Shown: piece by piece, positions 8,451 to 16,471 of the stretch | How the letters are laid out: the number at the start of each line of letters is the position of its first letter | How positions within the stretch are numbered: the first letter of the stretch is position 1 | Assembly (NCBI GenBank): GCA_051650105.1 | Contig: JBOFIJ010000010.1 | Coordinates: 1 to 58,381, forward strand | Direction of reading: 5' to 3' | Source: CAMWXW01 sp051650105 | Lineage (GTDB): Bacteria; Desulfobacterota; Desulfovibrionia; Desulfovibrionales; Desulfovibrionaceae | Length of the DNA: 58,381 bases | Program-made: the position numbers and the translations under genes | The notes under the pieces: model-generated | Told to the model about the DNA's origin: nothing | The model's input: only the letters and a program-made list of their open reading frames with translations | The model's database searches: none

Positions 8451-9797
8451 TTATTTTTTGTCCAATAGTTCTAACATCATACCGGTTGCTATTTTGGTGC
8501 CCATTGGGATAGCTTGTAAATCCACGATATAGTTTGGATTATGCGGTGCATATGGGAAAGGCTTGCCTTGTTTTTGTGCTTTTGCAAAAACAGCAGGATC
8601 TGCAATGCCAACAAGAACAAAGGCAAAAGGTATGTCTTTGTTACCAGCCATCAATAAATGTATATCTTCAGAAGCAAGTGCCGGTGGTATATCGTTTAAA
8701 ACACCTTTTTCACTTAAAAGGGATTTGAGCGGTGTATTCAAACGTTCTACCAATACTGTATCGTTCACCAAAGGTTCAGAAGTTCCCTTTATAACTATTG
8801 TTGGCATTTTGTCTTTGCCAACGTTATACGTGTTTGCAATTCCTTCGTTGATTCTTTTTATCGCTGCAATCATTTGCTCTTTTACTTTAGGGTTAAAGTA
8901 CCTTAAATTCAATTTGAGTAACGCCGTTTCTGGAATAACATTGTTATCCGTTCCAGCTTGTACGGAACCAACTGTCAGCACTGCCGTTTCCAACGGGTCA
9001 ACAATACGAGAGATAATGACCTGATATTCTATAATCGCCATCGCTGCCATTACAATAGGGTCTTTGGCTAGGTGTGGTGATGAACCATGTCCACCAATAC
9101 CATGGAACGTAACATCAAGCTGAACAGTTCCTGCCATACGTACACCAGGCATATTTGCAACCATACCAATAGGAATTGGAGCAGTGTGCATTCCTATAAA
9201 AAAGTCAGGTTTGGGAATTCCATATTTTGTGTAAAAACCATCATCAATCATGGCCTGAGCGCCTTCGCCAACTTCTTCAGCGGGCTGACCTACCAAAATA
9301 ATTGTTCCGCTCCACTGGTCTTTCACACTTACCAATGCTTTTGCCATACCAAGCATCCATACTGTGTGCGCGTCATGTCCACACATATGCCCAGCAGGAA
9401 CTTCTATCCCATCGTCACGAACAACACGTTTTTTACTGGCATAAGGAAGTCCTGTTTTTTCTTCAACTGCGTTTGCATCCATATCTGCGCGATACATAAC
9501 AGTTGGGCCTTTACCATTTTTTAAAATGCCAACAACACCTGTTTTGCCAATTCCTGTCTTAACTTCAAAACCTAGGTCTTTAAGTTCTTGGGCAACTATT
9601 GAAGAAGTCTTTACCTCCATAAAGCCCAGTTCTGGGTCTTTGTGAATCCCTTTAAACATTTCTGTTAAACGAGGCACATCAGCATCAATTGTGCTCTTTG
9701 CCTTTGTTAATGTGGCAGATGATTCTGCTTTAAGGTTTGTTGAAATAAGAATGGTTGATAGTAATAACGCTATAGAATATAAAACGTTCTTTAACAT
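8451..9797 (-). CDS. Secreted M20-family amidohydrolase (aminoacylase/carboxypeptidase type)
   Basis: This 448-residue metallohydrolase probably removes acyl groups from amino acids or cleaves small peptides. The metal-site pattern of the M20D subfamily is complete: CGHDAHT (Cys139 region), EEVGEGAQ, MHTAPIP and the C-terminal APHNPNY histidine. The dimerisation segment GGHGSSPH lies between. I start it at ATG 9797 because this gives a clean signal peptide (MLKNVLYSIALLLSTILIS, cut near LKA-ES) with AGGTAGG upstream; the frame extends to 9857. A periplasmic or secreted location is inferred. Its plus-strand base composition is G-rich and 43-47% G+C in sampled lines, unlike its neighbours, so it looks recently acquired. 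It is the only intact gene in the foreign island. Confidence 0.88.
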   Translation of the reverse strand: MLKNVLYSIALLLSTILISTNLKAESSATLTKAKSTIDADVPRLTEMFKGIHKDPELGFMEVKTSSIVAQELKDLGFEVKTGIGKTGVVGILKNGKGPTVMYRADMDANAVEEKTGLPYASKKRVVRDDGIEVPAGHMCGHDAHTVWMLGMAKALVSVKDQWSGTIILVGQPAEEVGEGAQAMIDDGFYTKYGIPKPDFFIGMHTAPIPIGMVANMPGVRMAGTVQLDVTFHGIGGHGSSPHLAKDPIVMAAMAIIEYQVIISRIVDPLETAVLTVGSVQAGTDNNVIPETALLKLNLRYFNPKVKEQMIAAIKRINEGIANTYNVGKDKMPTIVIKGTSEPLVNDTVLVERLNTPLKSLLSEKGVLNDIPPALASEDIHLLMAGNKDIPFAFVLVGIADPAVFAKAQKQGKPFPYAPHNPNYIVDLQAIPMGTKIATGMMLELLDKK

Positions 9798-10106
9798 AAA
9801 GCCTACCTGAATTCTAATTTTTTGCTCTCTAATTTTTGGTATAAAACAATAATGCACGTTAATTTAGTCTTTAGGAAAAGTATCCGTTTCAAAGTGTATT
9901 GTAAATGATATTATTTCATCTATTTGGCGAATTGTTTCGACTTTTTTATTCAAACACTACATAAAATTCGTTCACGGTATTTTATTTGATTTTTTTACTA
10001 TATAAACGGATTTTTATTGTGCATAATCCTATAAAACATCTATAGTGAGGTCAAAATACAACCTTTTACTCCTCACAAATCACCGCCTATTAGTCTTTAT
10101 TTGGAA

Positions 10107-10133
10107 GATTTATCGACAACCTATCGATAAATC
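10107..10133. repeat. Perfect 10-bp inverted repeat with 7-nt spacer
   Basis: The arms GATTTATCGA (10107-10116) and TCGATAAATC (10124-10133) are exact reverse complements around CAACCTA. There is no T-run on either side, so it does not look like an intrinsic terminator. Arm length and spacer resemble the core sites of tyrosine recombinases or a dimeric repressor operator. It sits near the right edge of the foreign island, between the M20 gene and the transposase remnant. Confidence 0.7.
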
Positions 10134-10216
10134 AAGTATAGCTGATAAAGCTTAGTCACACTCCTGCTAATCCTACCACTCACTACAAACTACGCAAGAA
10201 ATATACCTAAAAATGA

Positions 10217-10438
10217 TTATTGTCTTTTGTATCGACCGATAGCCTTTTCTTCTCTTGATACAGAGAAAACAATTCGACAAATTGACAACAACAATGTCAT
10301 CCATGATGTCCTTTGCGATAAATAATACACGCGGCGGGACATTCTTATGCCATCTATTTCAACAATAGTCCGTTCTATAGCTACTATACAGCAAAAAGAC
10401 TTTCCCCAATCGGGATTGATAAGGACTTTCTGCGACAA
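10217..10438 (-). pseudogene. ISAs1-type (H-repeat-like) transposase remnant
   Basis: The minus-strand frame reads NPDWGKSFCCIVAIERTIVE, then SRRVYYLS. This matches the region of ISAs1/H-repeat transposases that precedes the conserved RxHWxIEN block (a W-P-G-L-K-S-like start, a V-x-x-E-R/S-T core and a R-x-Y-Y-I/L-S ending). After YYLS the frame loses the family pattern, and another frame continues with AKDIMDD and LSNCF, so a frameshift is likely. No terminal inverted repeats or intact ends were found. Only a small fragment of the usual 370-residue transposase remains. Confidence 0.5.
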
Positions 10439-10572
10439 ATAAGTGAAGAGCGGTAGGTCGCTGAATATTTACCTCTTGAGACGTATTCATCGCGATATAG
10501 CCTAATTTAGACTAAATCGGAAAACTATAAATAATGTATTTCCTATAAAAATACCACAACACTGCATATTTG

Positions 10573-12753
10573 TTATGCGCTTTTACTTGATACACTGCAA
10601 AGTTCGTATGGATCGAGAATTAACACCACGCTTCCATCTCCTACTATTGTTGCTCCAGATATCCCTTCCACATCACCCAAATAACTGCCAAGAGATTTTA
10701 TTACCACTTCTTGCCTTTCTAACAAACTATCTACTATTAATCCGACCCTCCTATTATTCACCTTTATTATTACAGTAGATATCATTTCTGGTAATTCTTT
10801 TTCTTTTATAAGGTTAAGCCTTTCTGCTAATGAAATAAGGTAAATTATCTCCCCACGTAGTATTATTGTCTTTTGTTTATCCACTATATTAAGAATATCT
10901 TTTGAGATTTTGGTTGTTTCTAAAACAGTATCTAGTGGTATTGCAAATGTTTCACCCTCTACCTTCACCATAAGAGAATCTATAATTGCTAATGTTAATG
11001 GAAATGACAATGTAAATACTGAGCCCTCTCCTTCCACAGATGTTATTTCAACTGTTCCTTTTAAATTCTTAATATTTGTTTTCACCACATCCATACCAAC
11101 ACCTCTGCCAGAAATATCTGTTACTTCTGATGCTGAAGAAAATCCTGGTAAAAATATGAGTTCCAATGCTTGTTCATGTGTTAAATTTTTTACATCCTCT
11201 TCGCTTAATAAATCCTTAGCAATTGCTACTCTCTTCAAAACATCAGGATTCATACCCTTACCATCATCTTTTATTTCTATTACAACAGAATTTCCCTTTC
11301 TATATGCAGCAATAGACACATTGCCTTCCGCCGTTTTATTCTTTGAAATTCTCTCCTGCGCTGTTTCTATACCATGATCCACAGCATTCCTTATTAAATG
11401 AACAAGAGGGTCACCTATTGCCTCTACCATTGTTTTATCTAATTCTGTATCTTCTCCTTCCATAGTAAAAAGAACTTCTTTATTGCTTTTTTTTGCTATA
11501 TCTCTTACTAAACGCGGTAAACGACTAAATGTATTGGATAATGACATCATACGCACATTCATAATGGTATCTTGCAAATCATCTGATATTCTCGCCATTG
11601 AATATGTCGTTTCCAATAAATTTTGAATGACGTCTTCGGATTTATTATTTGTGTCTCCCAAAGAACGAGTCAATAAAGCATATCTATTGCGTGTTATTAT
11701 CAATTCACCTATCAAATTCATTAAATGATCCAATTTCTCGTATTCAACCCGAATAAAAGAACTCTTATTCTTTTCTTGCTTTATGGACTTCTTGCCAGAT
11801 TTTGTCGCATCCGCACCAGAATTACTTATCTCTAAATTCTTTTCCATATTCTTTTGCATATGAACACTACGAATAATAGCCATACTCTCTTCATCTTCCA
11901 CTTCTTCTACAGAAAACACTATCTCTTGTGATGGTAAGAAATGTACCGAATTCGTATCCTCTATCTCCTCTACAGTGGATAGTATTTCTTTTCTGGACAA
12001 GTCTATAATAATCTCAATTTCTTGCCCCAATATTGATGATAATAAAGAAAAGTTACCTTCTTTTTCTTTACCTTGAGATACTATGCCCATTGTTCTCTTA
12101 CAAAGCTCATAGATCTCTTCCCAACTGCTATCATGTGCACTTTCTTTCATCAACGACAAACTTTCGTATAAATTATCGACATTTTCTTGTTCTTCTGGTC
12201 CATTTTCAAACATATGAAGAGCTTTTTCCAACGTGTTTATTATCTTTTCAATCAATGCATGCTCGATACTATTATCACTCTTTTCTGTTTTCTCAATATC
12301 TTCTTGAGAGACATTTTTCTTTATTTCCTTCTTCTCTTCACTATTACCTTTCATATCCCCCTGATTTAGTAAAATATATTCCATATTCTTCATTACTTCT
12401 TCTATATGGATATCCCCTTCTTCTCCTGTATTTTCTAAAGAAAGAATAATTTCTTGTAGTATATCTGTAACTTCGAGAATAACATCTGTTATTGGAGGCG
12501 TCATTTGATACTTTCCCTTACGAACATCATCCATTATACTTTCCGCCACATGAGTTATACCATTAATTTTTGATAAGTTTAAAAATCCAGAAGCTCCTTT
12601 TAATGAGTGCACAGATCTAAAAATAGCATTGAGTATCTCTTCCGTTTTCTCAGGGTTACTTTCTAAAGTCACAATATTAGGCTCTACACTTTCTATATGC
12701 TCTTTTGCTTCAACAATAAACTCAGCTAGAATTTCTTCATTCATTTCATTCAT
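10573..12753 (-). CDS. cheA: Chemotaxis histidine kinase CheA
   Basis: CheA autophosphorylates in response to chemoreceptors and passes phosphate to CheY. The 726-residue protein has an N-terminal HPt domain with the phosphorylated histidine in HSLKGASGF (about His48), an acidic low-complexity linker (about 130-320) where the CheY-binding P2 domain would normally be, a dimerisation region (LDHLMNLIGELIITRNR), and the ATPase domain with N box HLIRNAVDHG, DDGKGM and GRGVGMDVV. A C-terminal CheW-like domain begins near 590. Length and order match canonical CheA. It lies 30 nt after a receiver-like gene; no cheW, cheR or cheB is beside it. Together with MotAB it indicates chemotactic motility. 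Confidence 0.93.
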   Translation of the reverse strand: MNEMNEEILAEFIVEAKEHIESVEPNIVTLESNPEKTEEILNAIFRSVHSLKGASGFLNLSKINGITHVAESIMDDVRKGKYQMTPPITDVILEVTDILQEIILSLENTGEEGDIHIEEVMKNMEYILLNQGDMKGNSEEKKEIKKNVSQEDIEKTEKSDNSIEHALIEKIINTLEKALHMFENGPEEQENVDNLYESLSLMKESAHDSSWEEIYELCKRTMGIVSQGKEKEGNFSLLSSILGQEIEIIIDLSRKEILSTVEEIEDTNSVHFLPSQEIVFSVEEVEDEESMAIIRSVHMQKNMEKNLEISNSGADATKSGKKSIKQEKNKSSFIRVEYEKLDHLMNLIGELIITRNRYALLTRSLGDTNNKSEDVIQNLLETTYSMARISDDLQDTIMNVRMMSLSNTFSRLPRLVRDIAKKSNKEVLFTMEGEDTELDKTMVEAIGDPLVHLIRNAVDHGIETAQERISKNKTAEGNVSIAAYRKGNSVVIEIKDDGKGMNPDVLKRVAIAKDLLSEEDVKNLTHEQALELIFLPGFSSASEVTDISGRGVGMDVVKTNIKNLKGTVEITSVEGEGSVFTLSFPLTLAIIDSLMVKVEGETFAIPLDTVLETTKISKDILNIVDKQKTIILRGEIIYLISLAERLNLIKEKELPEMISTVIIKVNNRRVGLIVDSLLERQEVVIKSLGSYLGDVEGISGATIVGDGSVVLILDPYELCSVSSKSA

Positions 12754-12783
12754 ACTCTATTTCCTTGATGCTTTAATGAATCT

Positions 12784-13149
12784 TTATATCTTCTCACACA
12801 GTATCTCGTGAACAATACTTCTTAATACCACCGAGTGCAATGGTTTCTCTATTACTGAACTAAATGCATATTTATACGAGGGGAATATATCTTTTTCTAC
12901 AAGAAAAACTATCGGTATTATTCTTCCTGTATTTTCTATTTCTTCCAAAAAATTTGAAAAGCCTACTGTATTCACATCCACAATCATATCGTATAATATC
13001 AATGCAATATTCTCTTTCTCAATATATCCAAGACATTGTTCTAAAGAAAGTGCATGTATACATTTTCTTTGTGGCATAGAAAAAAATGTTTCTACAATAT
13101 AATGCCATCCCTTCAGAGTATCCAATAAAATGATATTTTGAACATCCAT
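12784..13149 (-). CDS. CheY-like receiver-domain protein, partly degenerate
   Basis: The 121-residue protein has the length and secondary-structure rhythm of a lone receiver domain. An aspartate in the phosphorylation position is present (ALILYDMIVD) and the conserved lysine-proline pair near the end is present (VIEKPL). The N-terminal acidic pocket is reduced to one aspartate (IILLDT), and the usual Thr/Ser switch residue is replaced by Val in IVFLVEK. It may be a phosphorylation-independent or altered receiver. Its place just upstream of cheA suggests a part in chemotaxis, but sequence does not prove it is CheY. Shine-Dalgarno is weak (AAGAG). Confidence 0.6.
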   Translation of the reverse strand: MDVQNIILLDTLKGWHYIVETFFSMPQRKCIHALSLEQCLGYIEKENIALILYDMIVDVNTVGFSNFLEEIENTGRIIPIVFLVEKDIFPSYKYAFSSVIEKPLHSVVLRSIVHEILCEKI

Positions 13150-13671
13150 ACTACTACTCTTATTTGCTCGGTAATTTTATCCCCTTAAAGCATACATCGT
13201 ATTATCTATGCTTTTTCCATGCAAAAGAGATTTATGTCGTATAAGAAACATTATCTTTGTGAACATTACACAAAAAAGACACTCATGTTTAGAATATCTT
13301 TTTTGTAAAAGATATATTTCCAACGGCGGGACATACACCTAATATATTTTCTTCCATATAATACAGCATCGCAACAAGAAGTACTCTTATTTAATACCTC
13401 TTGCTTATATACAGCGGGAAAGTATTTCTATTTTTTATCCTTTATTCGAGAAAACTCCCCCATTCCCACAAAAACGATATACTACTAGCATATTCCTTTG
13501 CTATTGCACTATATACAATACCTCTTCTTCCAAAAGCAAATATTTTCTTTTCTATACAATAAACAACAAAGACGTTATCTTTTCTTAATCCGTATAATAT
13601 ACACAATACACAAAAATAGTCTTTCAATAAGTAACATTTTTTCCTGTTGCAAGAATTTCATAACTATACAA
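13150..13671. other. Intergenic region, about 520 bases
   Basis: No convincing gene is visible. A perfect 9-bp AT-only inverted repeat lies at 13294-13315 (ATATCTTTT, loop TTGT, AAAAGATAT), about 145 bases before the receiver-cheA genes. It could be an operator or chance structure in AT-rich DNA. The cheA operon promoter should be in this spacer. Confidence 0.45.
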
Positions 13672-14562
13672 TCATTGGGTTACATAACGAAAAAAGAGGC
13701 TCTGAGTATATATGCCCAAGAAAAGAAATGCCGTGCTTAACAATACAGATATTTTATAGCGCAGTGGATTCTCTTTCGAAAATGCTATCTGCACAAATGC
13801 TATGAAGATATATAATGATATACAAAGAGGAAGCACCCCTTGTGCTATAAACGTTATGTTAGTAAAAAGATGTGGAATTGTATCTATTGCCGAATAAAAA
13901 AAGAAAATAGACGCAAGTATTGAAAGAAATGATGCAAATAATTCCCACTTCATGGAATATTTCATAGAGAAGATATAATAATCCCTGCCATATGAATCTT
14001 TATTTCTTCGAAACATTGCATATAATAACATAACAAGGTGAGAACTTATTAACATAAAAGGAACTGCTTGTGCTACAATAACCCAAAACCACGAACTAGC
14101 TGGTATATTGTATACCATAGTTTTTAGTGACAATGGAAGTGCCACATAAGACACATTATAAATATATAAAGAAAAGGAAATGAGCATCCATAAACTCATC
14201 ACTATGTTGGCAAAATACAACCAAAATGATGCTAGCTCATTTTTCCAATGTCTACTGTATATCCAAATAGACACTACGGTTATCACTATAGGACCTATGG
14301 CATAAAATAGCAATAATTCGTACTCTAAGAAAATAATGCCAGCTAGCCTTAGCAATATCGCCATTTCTATACATAATGATAAAAGAAAAAATACAATAAA
14401 AAGTGGAAAATATTGTAATAACATTCTCTTATAAAAAATACTCTCCACCACATAAATACGTAAAAATGAAAATGCAATTGCAAAGCCTGCTGTGGTAATA
14501 GACAAGAAAAATAACACTCCTAACATACCATACGAATTAAGTACTTTACCAACTATTTCCAT
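13672..14562 (-). CDS. Polytopic membrane protein of unknown function
   Basis: This 296-residue protein is almost entirely hydrophobic, with about eight predicted membrane segments separated by short loops. Loop landmarks include SRHWKNE, RRNKDSYGRDYY and SKENPLRYK; the positive charges in these loops suggest which face the cytoplasm. A few intramembrane histidines (SSHLVM, IPHLF) could bind a cofactor, but no cytochrome or transporter signature is recognisable. Shine-Dalgarno AAGGA precedes ATG at 14562. It is flanked by long spacers on both sides, so it is probably transcribed alone. I do not recognise the family. Confidence 0.7.
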   Translation of the reverse strand: MEIVGKVLNSYGMLGVLFFLSITTAGFAIAFSFLRIYVVESIFYKRMLLQYFPLFIVFFLLSLCIEMAILLRLAGIIFLEYELLLFYAIGPIVITVVSIWIYSRHWKNELASFWLYFANIVMSLWMLISFSLYIYNVSYVALPLSLKTMVYNIPASSWFWVIVAQAVPFMLISSHLVMLLYAMFRRNKDSYGRDYYIFSMKYSMKWELFASFLSILASIFFFYSAIDTIPHLFTNITFIAQGVLPLCISLYIFIAFVQIAFSKENPLRYKISVLLSTAFLFLGIYTQSLFFRYVTQ

Positions 14563-15027
14563 ATACCATCCTTTTTCTCGTTACATAGCGGTCTTAGTAT
14601 AAAAAAAAGATTCCTATTTATCAAGCCTATAATTTACTCTTCTCACTCATTAATACATATTTCTTCTGGAAAATGATATTTTTATATAATTTACACATAA
14701 TAAGATTTCTTTTATCCTATTTGTTCATATATTTTCACTCATCCAAGAAATTCTCTGCCCCTATCTATATTCAATATTACAAATTCTCACGCCTATTTAA
14801 ACGCTATACCCTCCAAATAGCTATAACTATAAATAATTTCTTAACTATAAACATGGAAATAATTTTCTTCTCATACAAGAAATTACAATACTATAGTAGA
14901 AAACGCTCGCTCTAGCCAAGAAGCACCGTGTGCTGTGGAATAATAACTCTGCATATAAAATGTAGAAACTTCTCCAACAATATGATATAATTACTCCTTT
15001 ATATTTCTCAAAGGGGTGCATTATACC
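14563..15027. other. Intergenic region, about 465 bases
   Basis: This spacer lies between divergent genes. It contains a probable promoter for the serine hydrolase (listed separately). A 27-base segment around 14915-14941 resembles the start of that hydrolase gene (around 15141-15167; about 22 of 27 positions equal by eye), which may be a trace of duplication. No gene is supported. Confidence 0.4.
14963..14991 (+). promoter_or_regulatory. Candidate sigma-70 promoter for the serine hydrolase gene
   Basis: A perfect -10 box TATAAT (14986-14991) lies 17 nt after TAGAAA (14963-14968, four of six matches to TTGACA). The start codon follows 36 nt later at 15028. It was found by eye in AT-rich sequence, where chance matches are common. 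Confidence 0.5.
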
Positions 15028-16335
15028 ATGATATACTATTTGCTTTTTGCTTTGTTCTGTGTTTTTTTACAGCCATCCATCGCAGCATCACAAGATTTCC
15101 CTATCCTTTCCCCTACATCGTCAATAGAAAAAGCTGGATTTAGCCAAGAGGGACTACGTGCTGTGGAAGATTTTATTACAGAAGAAATAAAAAAGGGATA
15201 TCCAAACACACAAATTATTATCACAAAAGATAATTCCATTGTTTATCACAAAGCATTTGGCTACAGACAAATATGGCAGGAAGATACGTTACTAAAAAAT
15301 CCTCCAATAGTTAACACCGACACATTATATGATATAGCAAGCAATACAAAAATGTTTGCCACTGTATTTACTATACAAAAACTACTCTATGAGAAAAAGA
15401 TCCAGCTTTCTAGTACAGTACATAGCTATTTCCCAGAATTTGTAGATAACCCCAATAGTCCAATTACAGGGAAAGATACTATTACTATTGAAGACCTTTT
15501 ATACCATAGATCTGGACTCCCACCGTATATCGATTATTTCGATCCCGTACTCGCAAAAGATCTCTTTGCACAAGATAAAAAAACTATGATACAAAGTATC
15601 TTTCGTACAGATCTTATACATAAACCTCGAACAGAAAATACATATAGTGACCTCGACTTTATTTTACTTGGCCTCATAATAGAAAAAATAGTTGCTATGC
15701 CACTTGATACGTACGCTGAGGAATATATTTACCGCCCACTTGGTTTAAAAAATACCCTCTATACCCCACTGCAAAAGAAAAAAAATAGCAGTACCATTGC
15801 TGCAACAGAACGAAATGGTAATACACGAGATCACTTTAGAAAATATCCCAATATACGCACAAAAACAATTATAGGCGAAGTACACGATGAAAGAAGCTAT
15901 TATATGGGACAGGTTGCAGGACACGCGGGACTCTTTTCAACAGCATCCGATCTTGCCGTCCTAGCACAGGTTATGCTAAATGGTGGCGGTTATGGATCTG
16001 TTCAATTATTTTCCAAAGATGAAATAACACTCTTCACAACGCCCTCTGTGCCAAATCCATCTTTTGGCATGGGCTGGAGGCTTAATAAAGGAGACTACCT
16101 TTCATGGATGTTCTCTACACTTGCCCCCAACACTGCATATGGCCATACAGGCTTTACAGGAACACTTTCTCTTATAGATCCCACAAATAACATGGCTATT
16201 ATATTCTTTTCTAGCAAAAAACATAGCCCAGTCGTTAATCCTAAAGAGGACCCTAACTTTTTTGTGGGAGACACATTTACTATTTCAAAATATGGAAAAC
16301 TTGTGGAACTTATTTACGCAGCTCGTACTCCATAA
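15028..16335 (+). CDS. Periplasmic serine hydrolase of the class C beta-lactamase/PBP4B fold
   Basis: The 435-residue protein has a signal peptide (MIYYLLFALFCVFLQPSIA, cut before ASQD) and the penicillin-binding/beta-lactamase active-site triad: SxxK as SNTK (Ser105, Lys108), the second motif YSD (Tyr206), and the third motif HTG (373-375). This pattern, with an HTG box, resembles the YfeW/PBP4B and esterase branch more than true AmpC enzymes, so a D-alanine carboxypeptidase or esterase acting on peptidoglycan fragments is likelier than drug resistance. I chose ATG 15028 over GTG 15016 because AAGGGG lies 11 nt upstream of the ATG but overlaps the GTG. Confidence 0.82.
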   Translation: MIYYLLFALFCVFLQPSIAASQDFPILSPTSSIEKAGFSQEGLRAVEDFITEEIKKGYPNTQIIITKDNSIVYHKAFGYRQIWQEDTLLKNPPIVNTDTLYDIASNTKMFATVFTIQKLLYEKKIQLSSTVHSYFPEFVDNPNSPITGKDTITIEDLLYHRSGLPPYIDYFDPVLAKDLFAQDKKTMIQSIFRTDLIHKPRTENTYSDLDFILLGLIIEKIVAMPLDTYAEEYIYRPLGLKNTLYTPLQKKKNSSTIAATERNGNTRDHFRKYPNIRTKTIIGEVHDERSYYMGQVAGHAGLFSTASDLAVLAQVMLNGGGYGSVQLFSKDEITLFTTPSVPNPSFGMGWRLNKGDYLSWMFSTLAPNTAYGHTGFTGTLSLIDPTNNMAIIFFSSKKHSPVVNPKEDPNFFVGDTFTISKYGKLVELIYAARTP

Positions 16336-16471
16336 CAGATATTGTACCACCTCTTAAATAGCATATGCATCTATTTTGCAGTGTTCTATTCCACACGGAA
16401 AATACTGCCCTAAATTTTTTTAATAGTTTTAACAATAGATATGCATATGTTACTTTAGGAGATAACGTTTT

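Larger units (their letters stand above)
9798..10572. other. Spacer between the M20 gene and cheA
   Basis: This stretch of about 770 bases holds a perfect inverted repeat (10107-10133) and the transposase remnant at 10217-10438, both listed separately. I see no intact gene elsewhere in it. Its composition is intermediate between the foreign island and the resident AT-rich background. Confidence 0.5.

Noticed and set aside
12033..12449. A 138-codon plus-strand frame inside cheA.
   Set aside because: It is opposite the acidic linker of cheA; its Tyr/Leu/Ser-rich product is the usual shadow of purine-rich coding sequence.
13294..13315. 9-bp AT-only hairpin as an intrinsic terminator.
   Set aside because: It has no G/C in its stem beyond one pair and no clear gene ending close by; in such AT-rich DNA it may be chance.
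15028..16335. The serine hydrolase as a drug-resistance beta-lactamase.
   Set aside because: The HTG third motif and overall pattern fit PBP4B/esterase-type proteins better than AmpC (KTG).
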